DNA of 64,000 nt from Haloarcula vallismortis ATCC 29715 (GTDB lineage Archaea > Halobacteriota > Halobacteria > Halobacteriales > Haloarculaceae). Every line of letters starts with the position of its first letter. Position 1 is the first letter of the stretch. Positions 40,962-49,225 of this stretch are shown here, one piece after another. The notes beneath the pieces are model-generated. The model was not told the origin of the DNA. It was given only the letters and a program-made list of their open reading frames with translations, and did no database searches. The position numbers were made by a program, and so were the translations under genes. The stretch lies in the NCBI RefSeq assembly GCF_000337775.1, contig NZ_AOLQ01000004.1:62001-126000 (forward strand). Reading direction: 5' to 3'.

Positions 40962-42347
40962 GTGAGCAGACAACACGAAGACCAGCTCAGAGACCGGCTT
41001 CGCTCACTTGCGTTCAATCCTCACGACCGTCGGCTCGCGTTTCCGGTGTTGTGTGCCGTCGGTGCCGAACTCTATTTCGTACTGACAATCACACTTGGTT
41101 CCGCCCGGCCTCCGATGGCTCCCGATGCTGGTATCTTCCAGCATCTCGGCTGGTATCTGACCCGTGGCGGCCGGCTGTACGTCGACGCCTGGGAGCCGAA
41201 GCTCCCGCTATCCTACGAGACGACCGGCGCTCTGGCGATGCTTGCCGGCGGCGACATGTACCGGCTCCACCTCCTCAGCGTAGCGCTGATGAGCGTGGCG
41301 GTGTGTGGAATCGTTGGACTCGTCGTGATACTCGTCTACGACATCACCGGCGACGATGTCGCTGCGTCACTGGCCGGCCTCTCGATGTTCCTGCTGCCGG
41401 GGTTCGCCGTCCGGCCTGCCTATGGGTTCAAGGCAAAGTACCTCCTCGTCCTCTGTGGACTCCTGGCGATATACCTGTACACGCGTGAATATCCGGCACT
41501 GAGCGGTGTGGCCGCGGCGGCCAGCGTCGGGTACTGGCAGGCCGCGGCCATCTTCCCACTCATCGTGGTTGGACTGGCCATCCAGCAACGGGACCTGCGG
41601 GCGCTCGAACGTGTCGTCGCCGGCGGCCTCGGTTTCACTGTCGTCATGCTTGCACCGGTGTTTCTCGTCTGGCACTCGGCATCGGAGATGGTCGTTCAGG
41701 TGTTGCTCGTGCCGCTACAGACCGAGGAACAGGCGTCGGTGCTCACCCGACTCGTCGCCGGCGTCGTCCACTTCAAGTGGGCGTCGCCGTTCGTGTTGCT
41801 CGGCGGCCTCGGCATCGCGCACGCCGCCCGGTGCTGGCTCACGGGCGACGACGGCCTCGTCGGGCGCGCCGACTGGTGGATTCCGATCGGCGCGTCGTGG
41901 TTCGCGTTCCTGATATTCTTCGTCGACTTCGAGACCGGCGGCTACACCGACCTCATCACGGGGCTCGTGTTCGTCGCAATCGGCGTCGGGATAGTCGCTA
42001 CGACGCTACGTGACCGACGATGGCGGCAGGCGCTCGCCGCGGCTCTCGCGCTGGTCCTCGTGGTCAACGTTGCGGTCCTCGGTAGCGTCGGGCTCGTCTT
42101 CACACCCGTCGAGACGCCGGGGCCGGTGCCGATGTCAGACCTCGAAACGACCGACATTCCGGAGGCCTACGAGGAGAGCGAGTCGGTGCCCGACGTCCGG
42201 TACATCTACTGGCAGCGGCTCGAACCGTCGGCGTGTCACTACCGGCTCTCGGTGATGGAACTGCGATGGCTCGACCGGGTCGACTCGACGACGGACAGCC
42301 GCTGTCTCGACTTCGGGACAGCCAGAGCCAGGCTCGCAAGCGGCTAG
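40962..42347 (+). CDS. Multi-spanning membrane protein, putative dolichol-phosphate-mannose mannosyltransferase
   Basis: A 461-residue membrane protein with about ten hydrophobic segments, starting at GTG (SRQHEDQLRDRL). A DxxxF-like stretch near the first extracellular loop (APDAGIFQHLGWYLTRGG) and the overall shape match GT-C fold glycosyltransferases, in which an acidic residue after TM1 is catalytic. GT-C enzymes use lipid-linked sugars on the external face. The tail (SESVPDVRYIYWQRLEPSACHYRL) would be extracellular. Homologues in haloarchaea are annotated as DolP-mannose mannosyltransferase, from memory. The actual sugar donor is not known. Confidence 0.7.
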   Translation: MSRQHEDQLRDRLRSLAFNPHDRRLAFPVLCAVGAELYFVLTITLGSARPPMAPDAGIFQHLGWYLTRGGRLYVDAWEPKLPLSYETTGALAMLAGGDMYRLHLLSVALMSVAVCGIVGLVVILVYDITGDDVAASLAGLSMFLLPGFAVRPAYGFKAKYLLVLCGLLAIYLYTREYPALSGVAAAASVGYWQAAAIFPLIVVGLAIQQRDLRALERVVAGGLGFTVVMLAPVFLVWHSASEMVVQVLLVPLQTEEQASVLTRLVAGVVHFKWASPFVLLGGLGIAHAARCWLTGDDGLVGRADWWIPIGASWFAFLIFFVDFETGGYTDLITGLVFVAIGVGIVATTLRDRRWRQALAAALALVLVVNVAVLGSVGLVFTPVETPGPVPMSDLETTDIPEAYEESESVPDVRYIYWQRLEPSACHYRLSVMELRWLDRVDSTTDSRCLDFGTARARLASG

Positions 42348-43528
42348 GACTCCGTGGAGTCGTAGTCGGAGAGGGAGGTCTGGGTCGTTTCGACCGAACC
42401 GGTGATGACGTAGGGGGCAATGATGCGCAAGAACTGGGCGATAAGCACCAGCAGAATCGGACCCAGAAAGATGCCATAGAAACCGAAGGCAATAGGGCCG
42501 AGGATGTACGCGAACATCAGCAGGCCGACGTGGGTCAGATCGCCGCTGACGTATGGCCGGATCAGGAAATCCGGGATGGTGTCGACGACGACCAGCGTGA
42601 CCACAAGGAAGAACACAACCCAGGCCAGGGCTGCCGTCTGTCCTGTGACGACCGCAGAGACCGCAAGCAGTGCAGCCACGGGCAGATAGACGATTTTCAT
42701 CCCGACCACTGGAATGAGGCTGCCGATGCCGGTGAGCGCGCCGACAAGCGGTGCAAACGGGATCTGTACCGAGCCGGGAGCGACTAGATTGTACAGCGAG
42801 AACACGAAAATCCCGATGACGCCCGTGACCAGTGCGTTCAAGATGTTCCCGAAGAGGATCGAGGACAGTTCCTCGTCGACCGCCGCCGCATAGTTGCGAA
42901 GGACACCAGACCCGTCGAAGGTGTCAAGAAACCAGCCGACAAGCCGCGGTCCGTCGGTAAGCAAGTAGTACGTTCCGGCGAACATGATGAACACGCGCAG
43001 CAGTAGCGCCGTAAGCATACTCACGGAGTCGATGAGCGTATCGGAGACACGTCCCAGCCACGACTGGACTGTCGCGTTTCGCAACAGGTCGGTCACCTCA
43101 TTCGGCCCCATTGCCAGCACCTCTGAGAAGCCGAGGTCGGCGAGCGGTCCCGGCAGCGAACCACCCTGAAGCTCCTGAAACTGCGAGATGTACGCTGTGC
43201 CCAGACCGCCTTCGCCGAAGAACGACTGTAGCTCGGGGACAATGAGGACAATCGTGTAGCCGACCAGAAGCACGAACGGTAACAGGAAGAAGAAAATCGT
43301 GGCTGCCGCATGGATCTGCTTCTGGTAGGGGACGGTCCGACCGAGGAACGACTCGGGCAGCGGGAGCCACTCGAGCCGTCGATAAATCGGTCGGCTGGCG
43401 TAGTACAGAAAGACGGTAAACACGAGCGTCGGAAGGAACTGGGACAGGACGAGCCCAACCACGACAAAGAGTGCTACCCCCGCAATAGCAAGGAGAACGC
43501 GCCGTCCAAGGTCGGTCGTATATTCCAT
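42344..43528 (-). CDS. AI-2E family (PerM-like) transporter
   Basis: A 394-residue membrane protein of eight predicted helices. It has the large extracytoplasmic loop after TM3 (about 125-200) and the conserved C-terminal portion (VTGVIGIFVFSLYNLVAPGSVQIPFAPLVGALTGIGSLIPVVG) of the AI-2E/PerM family, which exports small metabolites or ions; autoinducer export applies only to one branch. The 3' end overlaps the neighbouring converging gene by four bases. No partner is needed. The true substrate in haloarchaea is unknown. Confidence 0.88.
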   Translation of the reverse strand: MEYTTDLGRRVLLAIAGVALFVVVGLVLSQFLPTLVFTVFLYYASRPIYRRLEWLPLPESFLGRTVPYQKQIHAAATIFFFLLPFVLLVGYTIVLIVPELQSFFGEGGLGTAYISQFQELQGGSLPGPLADLGFSEVLAMGPNEVTDLLRNATVQSWLGRVSDTLIDSVSMLTALLLRVFIMFAGTYYLLTDGPRLVGWFLDTFDGSGVLRNYAAAVDEELSSILFGNILNALVTGVIGIFVFSLYNLVAPGSVQIPFAPLVGALTGIGSLIPVVGMKIVYLPVAALLAVSAVVTGQTAALAWVVFFLVVTLVVVDTIPDFLIRPYVSGDLTHVGLLMFAYILGPIAFGFYGIFLGPILLVLIAQFLRIIAPYVITGSVETTQTSLSDYDSTES

Positions 43529-43632
43529 ATGTTTTCACTACAACATATTGATAAAAAATAAAACCACCGGTCAGTCCGATGGCTGGCAGGGCAAGCGAGA
43601 CAACACGGATGCCGCCACGCCATCGGCTGTGG

Positions 43633-44076
43633 CTACAGTCCCTCGAACTGGGTGATCGCCGCCCGCCAGTCTTCGGGAATCGGGCGCGAGGATTCTGTGT
43701 CGCGGTCGTATGTAACGACGGTTGTTTCCCCGGTTGCAGCCACACCGTCGTCGGTCCGGACTTCGTACTCGAAGGGGAAGCTCTTCCCGCCGAGACGTGG
43801 AACCCGGACGGCGACGGCGACTGAGTCACTGATCTGGACGGGCTGGATGTAATCAACTTCGAGGTTCGCGATGACCATGCCAGTGCCCGACTCGCTGCCC
43901 GAGAGCAGCGCTTCGCCACAGTCGACCACGTCGTGCAGGTAGTCGATGCGAGCCTCCTCGAAGTAGGTCGCATACGTCGCGTTGTTGACGTGGCCGTACG
44001 TGTCGATGTCAGTGTACCGGACCTCGACTTCCGTCGTGTACTCGAAGCTCACAGTACTGTTATGACCCACCGGCAT
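43633..44076 (-). CDS. Acyl-CoA thioesterase, hotdog fold (4HBT-like)
   Basis: About 147 residues starting MPVGHNSTVSFEY. The hotdog motif YTDIDTYGHVNNATYATYFEEAR includes the catalytic Asp and the HVNN stretch typical of 4-hydroxybenzoyl-CoA and FadM/YbgC-like thioesterases. It probably hydrolyses acyl-CoA esters as a tetramer. The frame runs 28 codons further upstream but the extra sequence overlaps the zinc-ribbon gene and is unlike the family. Exact acyl substrate is unknown. It is 64 bases downstream of the zinc-ribbon gene, same strand, so they may be co-transcribed. Confidence 0.88.
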   Translation of the reverse strand: MPVGHNSTVSFEYTTEVEVRYTDIDTYGHVNNATYATYFEEARIDYLHDVVDCGEALLSGSESGTGMVIANLEVDYIQPVQISDSVAVAVRVPRLGGKSFPFEYEVRTDDGVAATGETTVVTYDRDTESSRPIPEDWRAAITQFEGL

Positions 44077-44140
44077 TTCAGTGTCTCTCTTGACGAAGGA
44101 TACGGACAAGATCCGATTCGTCTCCCCGGCCTGCACCAGT

Positions 44141-44470
44141 TCAATACTCGTGGAACACACGCTCGCAGTCGGTGCATTTGATCTTCGCTGAGCGGAACCA
44201 TGGACTGACCTTGATGACTGGACCGTGACAGTCAGGACAGACTCCCATAGAGTTCCCGTCTGCGACCCGCGTTGAGAGGTCCAGAAGCAAGTCTTCGAGT
44301 TCTTCTATCTGCTCTTGCTGCTCATCGATAACCTCCCGCAGTTCCGCTGTCGACTGTGTTGCAGCCGCTGCATCTGCATCAAGAACTGCCTCTGTCTCGG
44401 TCTCGGCTTGCGAAGTAGCTGACTCCTCTGCCTCTGCCTCGCTTTCTGTCGCCTCGGCCTCATCCGACAT
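44141..44470 (-). CDS. Zinc-ribbon protein with acidic coiled coil, divergent from bop
   Basis: A 109-residue protein starting MSDEAEATESEAEAEES. The first 45 residues are strongly acidic; residues about 45-70 form a coiled coil (LREVIDEQQEQIEELEDLLLDL); the C-terminal 40 residues are a zinc ribbon with CPDCHGPVIKVSPWFRSAKIKCTDCERVFHEY. It lies 362 bases upstream of bop on the opposite strand. In Halobacterium a small CPxCG zinc-finger protein (Brz) is encoded near bop and affects it; this protein could be a functional analogue, though it is twice as long and the resemblance is limited to the ribbon. Confidence 0.82.
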   Translation of the reverse strand: MSDEAEATESEAEAEESATSQAETETEAVLDADAAAATQSTAELREVIDEQQEQIEELEDLLLDLSTRVADGNSMGVCPDCHGPVIKVSPWFRSAKIKCTDCERVFHEY

Positions 44471-44778
44471 ATGGTAATATAGGCCGGACATATGTTTTAA
44501 GCTACTGCCAATTCAGCGGGATATCGGCTGATTTCCGCTCGCTCATAACCCAGTGCGCGTGGATACTCTTCGCGCCCGCGTGCGCGCGCTTAAAAAGATA
44601 CCTAATGACGACGTATTTTCCGTCAGCTATCGCTCATTCTGAGATGACTAGTCACTATGTAAACTATTGCTATGGTGTGCCAGCACTTCCCCACAGACAC
44701 CAAATATACATTACTGTTCCTGCTTACCCTGAGAACATTGCTCAACTGTCCCGGCAAAAGTGATAGCTATCAATCATA

Positions 44779-44793
44779 CACGTATCAATTTGG
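44779..44793 (+). promoter_or_regulatory. Bat-type UAS candidate upstream of bop
   Basis: CACGTATCAATTTGG ends in the TTnGG half of the bop UAS consensus (ACC-N7-TTnGG, as I recall it). It lies 40-54 bases upstream of the ATG, the same place as the Halobacterium bop UAS (about -54 to -39). The left half (ACC) is poorly matched. Bat encoded at 6.5 kb is the expected regulator. Confidence 0.5.
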
Positions 44794-44800
44794 GTGTGCT

Positions 44801-44811
44801 GTTTTTTATAT
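44801..44811 (+). promoter_or_regulatory. TATA box of bop
   Basis: GTTTTTTATAT lies about 27 bases before the ATG at 44833, predicting an RNA that begins at or within a few bases of the start codon (leaderless or nearly so), as in haloarchaeal bop genes. It follows the UAS candidate by eight bases. Confidence 0.7.
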
Positions 44812-44832
44812 CCAGCCTTTAGTATAGGTGTG

Positions 44833-45585
44833 ATGTTGCCACTCCAGGTGTCAAGTCTCGGTGTAGAGGGCGAAGGAATCTGGCTCGCACTCGGCACAGT
44901 CGGGATGTTGCTGGGTATGGTGTACTTCATGGCCAAAGGATGGGACGTTCAGGACCCCGAGCAGGAGGAGTTCTACGTCATCACCATCCTTATCGCAGGT
45001 ATCGCCGCGTCGTCGTACCTGTCGATGTTCTTCGGGTTCGGCCTGACGGAGGTCGAACTCGTCAACGGACGGGTCATCGACGTGTACTGGGCGCGGTACG
45101 CTGATTGGCTGTTCACGACGCCACTGCTGTTGCTTGATATCGGCCTCCTGGCCGGCGCAAGCAACCGCGACATGGCGTCGCTCATCACCATCGACGCCTT
45201 CATGATCGTTACCGGCCTCGCCGCGACGCTGATGAAGGTGCCTGTGGCCCGGTACGCCTTCTGGACTATCAGCACCATCGCGATGCTGTTCGTCCTGTAC
45301 TACCTCGTCGTCGTTGTCGGCGAGGCCGCGAGCGATGCCAGCGAAGAAGCACAGTCGACGTTCAACGTCCTTCGAAACATCATCCTCGTCGCGTGGGCTA
45401 TCTACCCCGTCGCGTGGCTTGTTGGGACCGAGGGACTCGGACTCGTCGGCCTGTTCGGCGAAACCCTGCTGTTCATGATTCTGGACCTGACCGCGAAGAT
45501 CGGGTTCGGATTCATCCTGCTGCGCAGTCGCGCAATCGTCGGTGGCGACTCCGCCCCGACGCCGTCCGCTGAAGCCGCTGACTAG
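44833..45585 (+). CDS. bop: Bacteriorhodopsin (light-driven proton pump)
   Basis: A 250-residue seven-helix retinal protein, offset by six residues from Halobacterium numbering. All proton-pump residues are present: Arg88, Asp91 (counter-ion, = D85), Asp102 (donor, = D96), Glu200 and Glu210 (release group, = E194/E204), Asp218 (= D212) and Lys222 (Schiff base, = K216). It resembles Haloarcula cruxrhodopsin/HmBR proteins. It pumps protons outward across the cytoplasmic membrane. The start MLPLQVSSLGVEG fits a TATA-to-ATG distance of 27. Retinal would come from the crtB-crtY-blh block at 8-11 kb, and Bat at 6.5 kb is the probable activator. Confidence 0.97.
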   Translation: MLPLQVSSLGVEGEGIWLALGTVGMLLGMVYFMAKGWDVQDPEQEEFYVITILIAGIAASSYLSMFFGFGLTEVELVNGRVIDVYWARYADWLFTTPLLLLDIGLLAGASNRDMASLITIDAFMIVTGLAATLMKVPVARYAFWTISTIAMLFVLYYLVVVVGEAASDASEEAQSTFNVLRNIILVAWAIYPVAWLVGTEGLGLVGLFGETLLFMILDLTAKIGFGFILLRSRAIVGGDSAPTPSAEAAD

Positions 45586-45650
45586 CGGACATCCAGCGCT
45601 CATCGGCTTTTTTATACGCCGCACCAACGATACGTACGTTTGATACGCAC

Positions 45651-45878
45651 ATGAGTGAGGAGCCAACGACGCCGAAGGAACTGAGTGTTCGATCACTAAC
45701 GGGACTCGTTCTCTCGGCCGGACTCGCAGTCGTGGGATTGTTCATCCTCCCAGTGTTCCGGTCGTTTGGACTGGCGTTCCGGCCGGCGTTCTGGCTGGTG
45801 CTCGCAATAGAGGCAGTTGCACTTGCTGGCGTCGTTATCTCCGTGCTGACGCTTCACCGACAGCGGACGCTTGATTAG
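45651..45878 (+). CDS. Small two-TM membrane protein
   Basis: A 75-residue protein with two hydrophobic helices (LTGLVLSAGLAVVGLFILPVF and FWLVLAIEAVALAGVVISVLT) and a basic C-terminus (LHRQRTLD). It begins 65 bases after bop on the same strand. Its 3' end overlaps that of the AAA ATPase gene (converging) by four bases. A role as a small membrane accessory protein is possible, but there is nothing specific to bop in it. Confidence 0.7.
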   Translation: MSEEPTTPKELSVRSLTGLVLSAGLAVVGLFILPVFRSFGLAFRPAFWLVLAIEAVALAGVVISVLTLHRQRTLD

Positions 45879-47962
45879 CTCCGGTGGGTGGTTTCGTCTG
45901 TCTGATCCTCCTCGGACGGGTCGACGGATTGCAGGGCCTTTTCGAGGTGTGACTCCCGAAAACTGATCGGCCTGTGTGATCGGTCGCTGTCGTCCTGGGC
46001 CCTGAGGTGGTCTTCGATGGCAAGCAGTCCCGCCTCTCTGACGACTGCAGCGATGTCGCTGCCGCTGTATCCGGCCGTGCGTGCGGCGAACGCTTCGAGG
46101 TCTACCTGCCCCGTTATCCTGTCACCGATATGCGCGTCGAATATCTCGGCCCGGTCGGCCGCGTCGGGAAGCGGGACCTCGACGATACGGTCGAAACGCC
46201 CCGTCCGGAGCAGCGCGTCGTCCAGCCGGTCGCGCCTGTTGGTCGTCGCGATAACCGTCACCCCTTCCCGACCTTCGATTCCGTCCAGTTCCGTGAGCAA
46301 CTGTGACACCGTTCGGGCGCTCGCGCCGGAGTCGGTGTCGTCGCTTCGTGTCGTCCCCAGCGCGTCGATCTCATCGAAAAACACGATCGAGGGGGCGTTC
46401 GACCGCGCCTGGTCGAACACCCGCCTGACTGCTCGCTCGCTCTCGCCGACGTACTTGTTCATCAGTTCCGGCCCGTTGACCGGAATGAAGTTCGCGTCGC
46501 TTGTCGATGCGACTGCTCGCGCGAGCATCGTTTTCCCTGTCCCTGGCGGCCCGTACAGCAACACCCCGGCTGGGGGGTCGATGTCCAGCGAGTCAAACAG
46601 GTCTGGTTTCGTCAGCGGCCAGTTGACGGCCCGGATGAGTTCGCGCTTTGGCCCGTCGAGACCGCCGATGTCGCTGAAAGACGTTGACGGAATCTCTGGC
46701 ACTGTCCCACGGATACCGCTCGGTTCGACTGCATCGCGGGCCGCTTCGAGGTCCGCTGCTGAGACGACCACCGGATCGTCGCCAGCGCCCTCCCGGGCAA
46801 CTGCCGCTTCCACCGCATGCAGCCAGAGCGCGACGATGTCTGCCGCAACGTAGCCAAACGCCTGTTCCCCGGTCGCTTTGAGATCCGCTTCCGCGCTTAC
46901 CCTCGCTCCAGTGGCGACCGTTGTCAGAATCTCAGCCCGGTCTCGGCGACTCGGCTCCGGCACGGTCACCGTCCGAGACAACCGTGTCGCCTGCACGATA
47001 TCAACGGGGACATCGTCCTCACTGGTCGCTTCGCCGACAACGGTGACGCCGTCGAGCGTCGAGATGTCGTCGAGCCACTGGCGCAACAGTAGCCGCATTT
47101 TATCACCGCCATCAGCCGACACCGTATCGAGCCCATCAATGTGGACGATCCCGCGTTCACTTCCCTGTGCGGCCCGTGCGACATCGTCGAGATACGCTCT
47201 TGCTCCGTCCTGGTCCAGTGAGAGCAGGCGCCCAGCGTCGACAGGGTGTATTGTCGCGTCCACGAGCCAAGCCACGTGTTGTAGAAGGTGTGTCTTCCCG
47301 ACCCCGTGAGCACCGACGAGCAATACGCCAGCGCGGTTTCGAACGCTTCCGGGAACGTCGTCTGACGCCAGCAATGCCGTCGAAACGGCGGTTTCAAGCG
47401 TTGCAACTGTGTCGGCATACCCGCCGACAGCTCCCTCCGAAAGCGGGTCGAGGCCACTGTTTGACCGTCTCGGAGCCGGCCCGTCAGTAATCTCGATCAC
47501 GGTGTCATCCACGAGGGTGACAGGCCCCGCCGGCTGTGTCGATACCACACGCACTGGTACCGTTAGCGACCCGTCGAACAACGAGACGGTAACGGTGTCG
47601 CCGCCCAGCAGCGGGCGATCACCGACCGCGTCCCTGACAAGCCCCTCACCGCCCCGGATTGACAGTTGCGGGACCGGGGCGACGCTGATATGCGTCGCGA
47701 CCGCCGGGTCAGCCGCCTCCACGGTGACACGATCACCGTCTCGAAGCCCGAGCGTCTTGGCGGCCTGTGGACCGATACGGGCCGTCTCCGTCGGAACTGA
47801 GTCCGCTTGCCGTACGGTCGCGGCCTGCACTTGCCCGCGCTGCTTCCGGATGAGTACTGCGCCGTTGCCACCCAGTCCGATACGTGTCCCGACCGTTGTC
47901 GGCACTGCAATGCCCTCGCTTGCTTCGTCGACGCTGACCGTGAGTTCGAGGTTCTGGACCAT
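45875..47962 (-). CDS. cdc48: CDC48/VAT-like AAA ATPase with degenerate first Walker B
   Basis: A 695-residue protein with an N-domain (about 1-165, a VAT-like double-psi region with RIGLGGNGAVLIRKQRG), D1 and D2. D1 has Walker A GAHGVGKTH but its Walker B is GIVHIDGLD, with Gly where the catalytic Glu is expected. D2 is canonical: GPPGTGKTMLARAVA, FFDEIDALG, and the second-region-of-homology stretch TGRFDRIVEVPLPD. Such a chaperone unfolds or segregates protein complexes for the proteasome. D1 probably binds but does not hydrolyse ATP. It is transcribed with two small membrane-protein genes upstream. Confidence 0.93.
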   Translation of the reverse strand: MVQNLELTVSVDEASEGIAVPTTVGTRIGLGGNGAVLIRKQRGQVQAATVRQADSVPTETARIGPQAAKTLGLRDGDRVTVEAADPAVATHISVAPVPQLSIRGGEGLVRDAVGDRPLLGGDTVTVSLFDGSLTVPVRVVSTQPAGPVTLVDDTVIEITDGPAPRRSNSGLDPLSEGAVGGYADTVATLETAVSTALLASDDVPGSVRNRAGVLLVGAHGVGKTHLLQHVAWLVDATIHPVDAGRLLSLDQDGARAYLDDVARAAQGSERGIVHIDGLDTVSADGGDKMRLLLRQWLDDISTLDGVTVVGEATSEDDVPVDIVQATRLSRTVTVPEPSRRDRAEILTTVATGARVSAEADLKATGEQAFGYVAADIVALWLHAVEAAVAREGAGDDPVVVSAADLEAARDAVEPSGIRGTVPEIPSTSFSDIGGLDGPKRELIRAVNWPLTKPDLFDSLDIDPPAGVLLYGPPGTGKTMLARAVASTSDANFIPVNGPELMNKYVGESERAVRRVFDQARSNAPSIVFFDEIDALGTTRSDDTDSGASARTVSQLLTELDGIEGREGVTVIATTNRRDRLDDALLRTGRFDRIVEVPLPDAADRAEIFDAHIGDRITGQVDLEAFAARTAGYSGSDIAAVVREAGLLAIEDHLRAQDDSDRSHRPISFRESHLEKALQSVDPSEEDQTDETTHRS

Positions 47963-48159
47963 CAGCCCGATGACAGCACGTCTGGCACTGCACTGCCGTA
48001 CAGCACATACCGAACGACCCCGAACACCAGTAGCGCAAGCGGAGTGGCTAAAATCGTCACATACACCGGAAGTGTAAGAGCGAAACCGACGATGTTCGAC
48101 ACTGCAACGACGACGACCGCGGCGGCCATCGGCAGTCGGTCCTGTTTATTGAACCCCAT
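47962..48159 (-). CDS. Small two-TM protein coupled to the AAA ATPase gene
   Basis: A 65-residue protein, MGFNKQDRLPMAAAVV and two hydrophobic helices (VVVVAVSNIVGFALTLPVYV, ILATPLALLVFGVVRYVLYG). Its stop codon overlaps the ATPase start, so translation is coupled. It might tether or recruit the ATPase to the membrane; that is an inference from position only. Confidence 0.7.
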   Translation of the reverse strand: MGFNKQDRLPMAAAVVVVAVSNIVGFALTLPVYVTILATPLALLVFGVVRYVLYGSAVPDVLSSG

Positions 48160-48240
48160 CAGTAGAGACCCCTGTCTGTGTTCGACATATGTTTCAGTTG
48201 ATTCCTGTATAGTGACTGCGCCCGTTTAGCATTGATGCCG

Positions 48241-48426
48241 TCACAGTTGGTTAGCCAACCGACTGACCGACCGCCCGAGCAGACCCACCATTACTCCGAT
48301 AGCAGTCAGCAGCGCGAACTGAATGAGGTCGCCGCTCGCGGCGGCGAGAACGCCAAACCCAACAAGCACGACAGCGACAAGCCCATGTGCACCGAGTACT
48401 ATCGCCTGGATATTCACGCGGGACAC
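48241..48426 (-). CDS. Small two-TM membrane protein
   Basis: A 61-residue protein with two hydrophobic helices (IVLGAHGLVAVVLVGFGVLAA and FALLTAIGVMVGLLGRSV). It is 81 bases upstream of the 65-residue membrane protein on the same strand, so the three (48426, 48159, 47962) probably form a unit. No other sequence feature. Confidence 0.65.
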   Translation of the reverse strand: MSRVNIQAIVLGAHGLVAVVLVGFGVLAAASGDLIQFALLTAIGVMVGLLGRSVSRLANQL

Positions 48427-48630
48427 CCCGGTGACTGACCTGTTCTGTCAGAGACAGACGGCGATTTCGGCTCAACAATATCGTCAGTTCTCGGGAACGG
48501 TCGCCGGTGTGTGTGCCGGCGACCACCATCCAGCACCAGATGTCTGTGGATGGGCTGTCGTAGGTACGCGACAGCGTCATAAGATATGGATTGGATAAAC
48601 ATATGTTTTGTTCCAACTGATTTAGTCCCG
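48427..48630. other. Intergenic region between msrA and the small membrane-protein genes
   Basis: 204 bases. Short minus-strand frames here are basic and unconvincing. AT-rich positions near 48590-48610 may hold a 3' end signal of msrA. I see no other structure. Confidence 0.5.
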
Positions 48631-49161
48631 CTAGTCAGCCCGTAGGAGCTCCTCGTGCGTTTCCTCGAGCTTCTTTATTTTCGGCGGGATAGTCAACTGG
48701 CAGTAACTCTGATTCGGGTTCTTCTCGAAGTAGTCCTGATGATAGTCCTCGGCGGGATAGAACGTCTCCAGCGGTTCGACTTCGGTGACAATGTCGCTAT
48801 CGTAGCCCGGCTGGACCTCCTCAATGAAGGCTTCGACAGTCTCGCGCTGGGTTTCGTTGTGGTAGAACACGGCCGAGCGGTACTGCGTCCCAACGTCGTT
48901 GCCCTCACGGTCTTTTGTCGTCGGGGTATGTGTCGTGAAGTGGACCGCGAGGAGCTCCTCGTAACTCACCTTCTCGGGGTCGTAGGTGAGCTGTACGCAC
49001 TCGGCGTGGCCTGTTTCTCCACGGCAGACAGCCTCGTAGCTGGGGTCGGCGACGTGCCCGCCGGCATAGCCCGAAACCACATCAGTCACGCCGTCAATCT
49101 GCTTGAACACTGACTCCGTACACCAGAAACAGCCGCCCGCGAACGTCGCTTGTTCAGTCAT
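48631..49161 (-). CDS. msrA: Peptide methionine sulfoxide reductase MsrA
   Basis: A 176-residue enzyme that reduces methionine-S-sulfoxide in proteins. The catalytic GCFWC motif is at residues 10-14 (nucleophile Cys11), followed by GYAGGHVADPSYEAVCRGETGHAECVQLTYDP, a signature of MsrA. The second Cys of GCFWC and the C-terminal Cys of SYCQLTIPP may resolve the disulfide. Start MTEQATFAGG is preferred; nine upstream codons are an unlikely extension. Length is normal. It protects against oxidative damage, which is relevant to light-exposed halophiles. Confidence 0.96.
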   Translation of the reverse strand: MTEQATFAGGCFWCTESVFKQIDGVTDVVSGYAGGHVADPSYEAVCRGETGHAECVQLTYDPEKVSYEELLAVHFTTHTPTTKDREGNDVGTQYRSAVFYHNETQRETVEAFIEEVQPGYDSDIVTEVEPLETFYPAEDYHQDYFEKNPNQSYCQLTIPPKIKKLEETHEELLRAD

Positions 49162-49225
49162 CACCGGACATACGTGCCCGGCATACAAAACTCACTGGCT
49201 ACAGTCGGACCGGGCAGCTGCTGGC

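Larger units (their letters stand above)
44471..44832. other. AT-rich divergent promoter region upstream of bop
   Basis: 362 bases between the zinc-ribbon gene and bop with no gene. It contains the zinc-ribbon promoter (44471-44500, AT-rich), a GCGCGCGCTTAAAAAG stretch around 44580-44600 that may mark a further minor promoter, and the bop UAS and TATA at its right end. The middle part (44640-44760) is AT-rich and holds no feature I can name. Confidence 0.6.
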
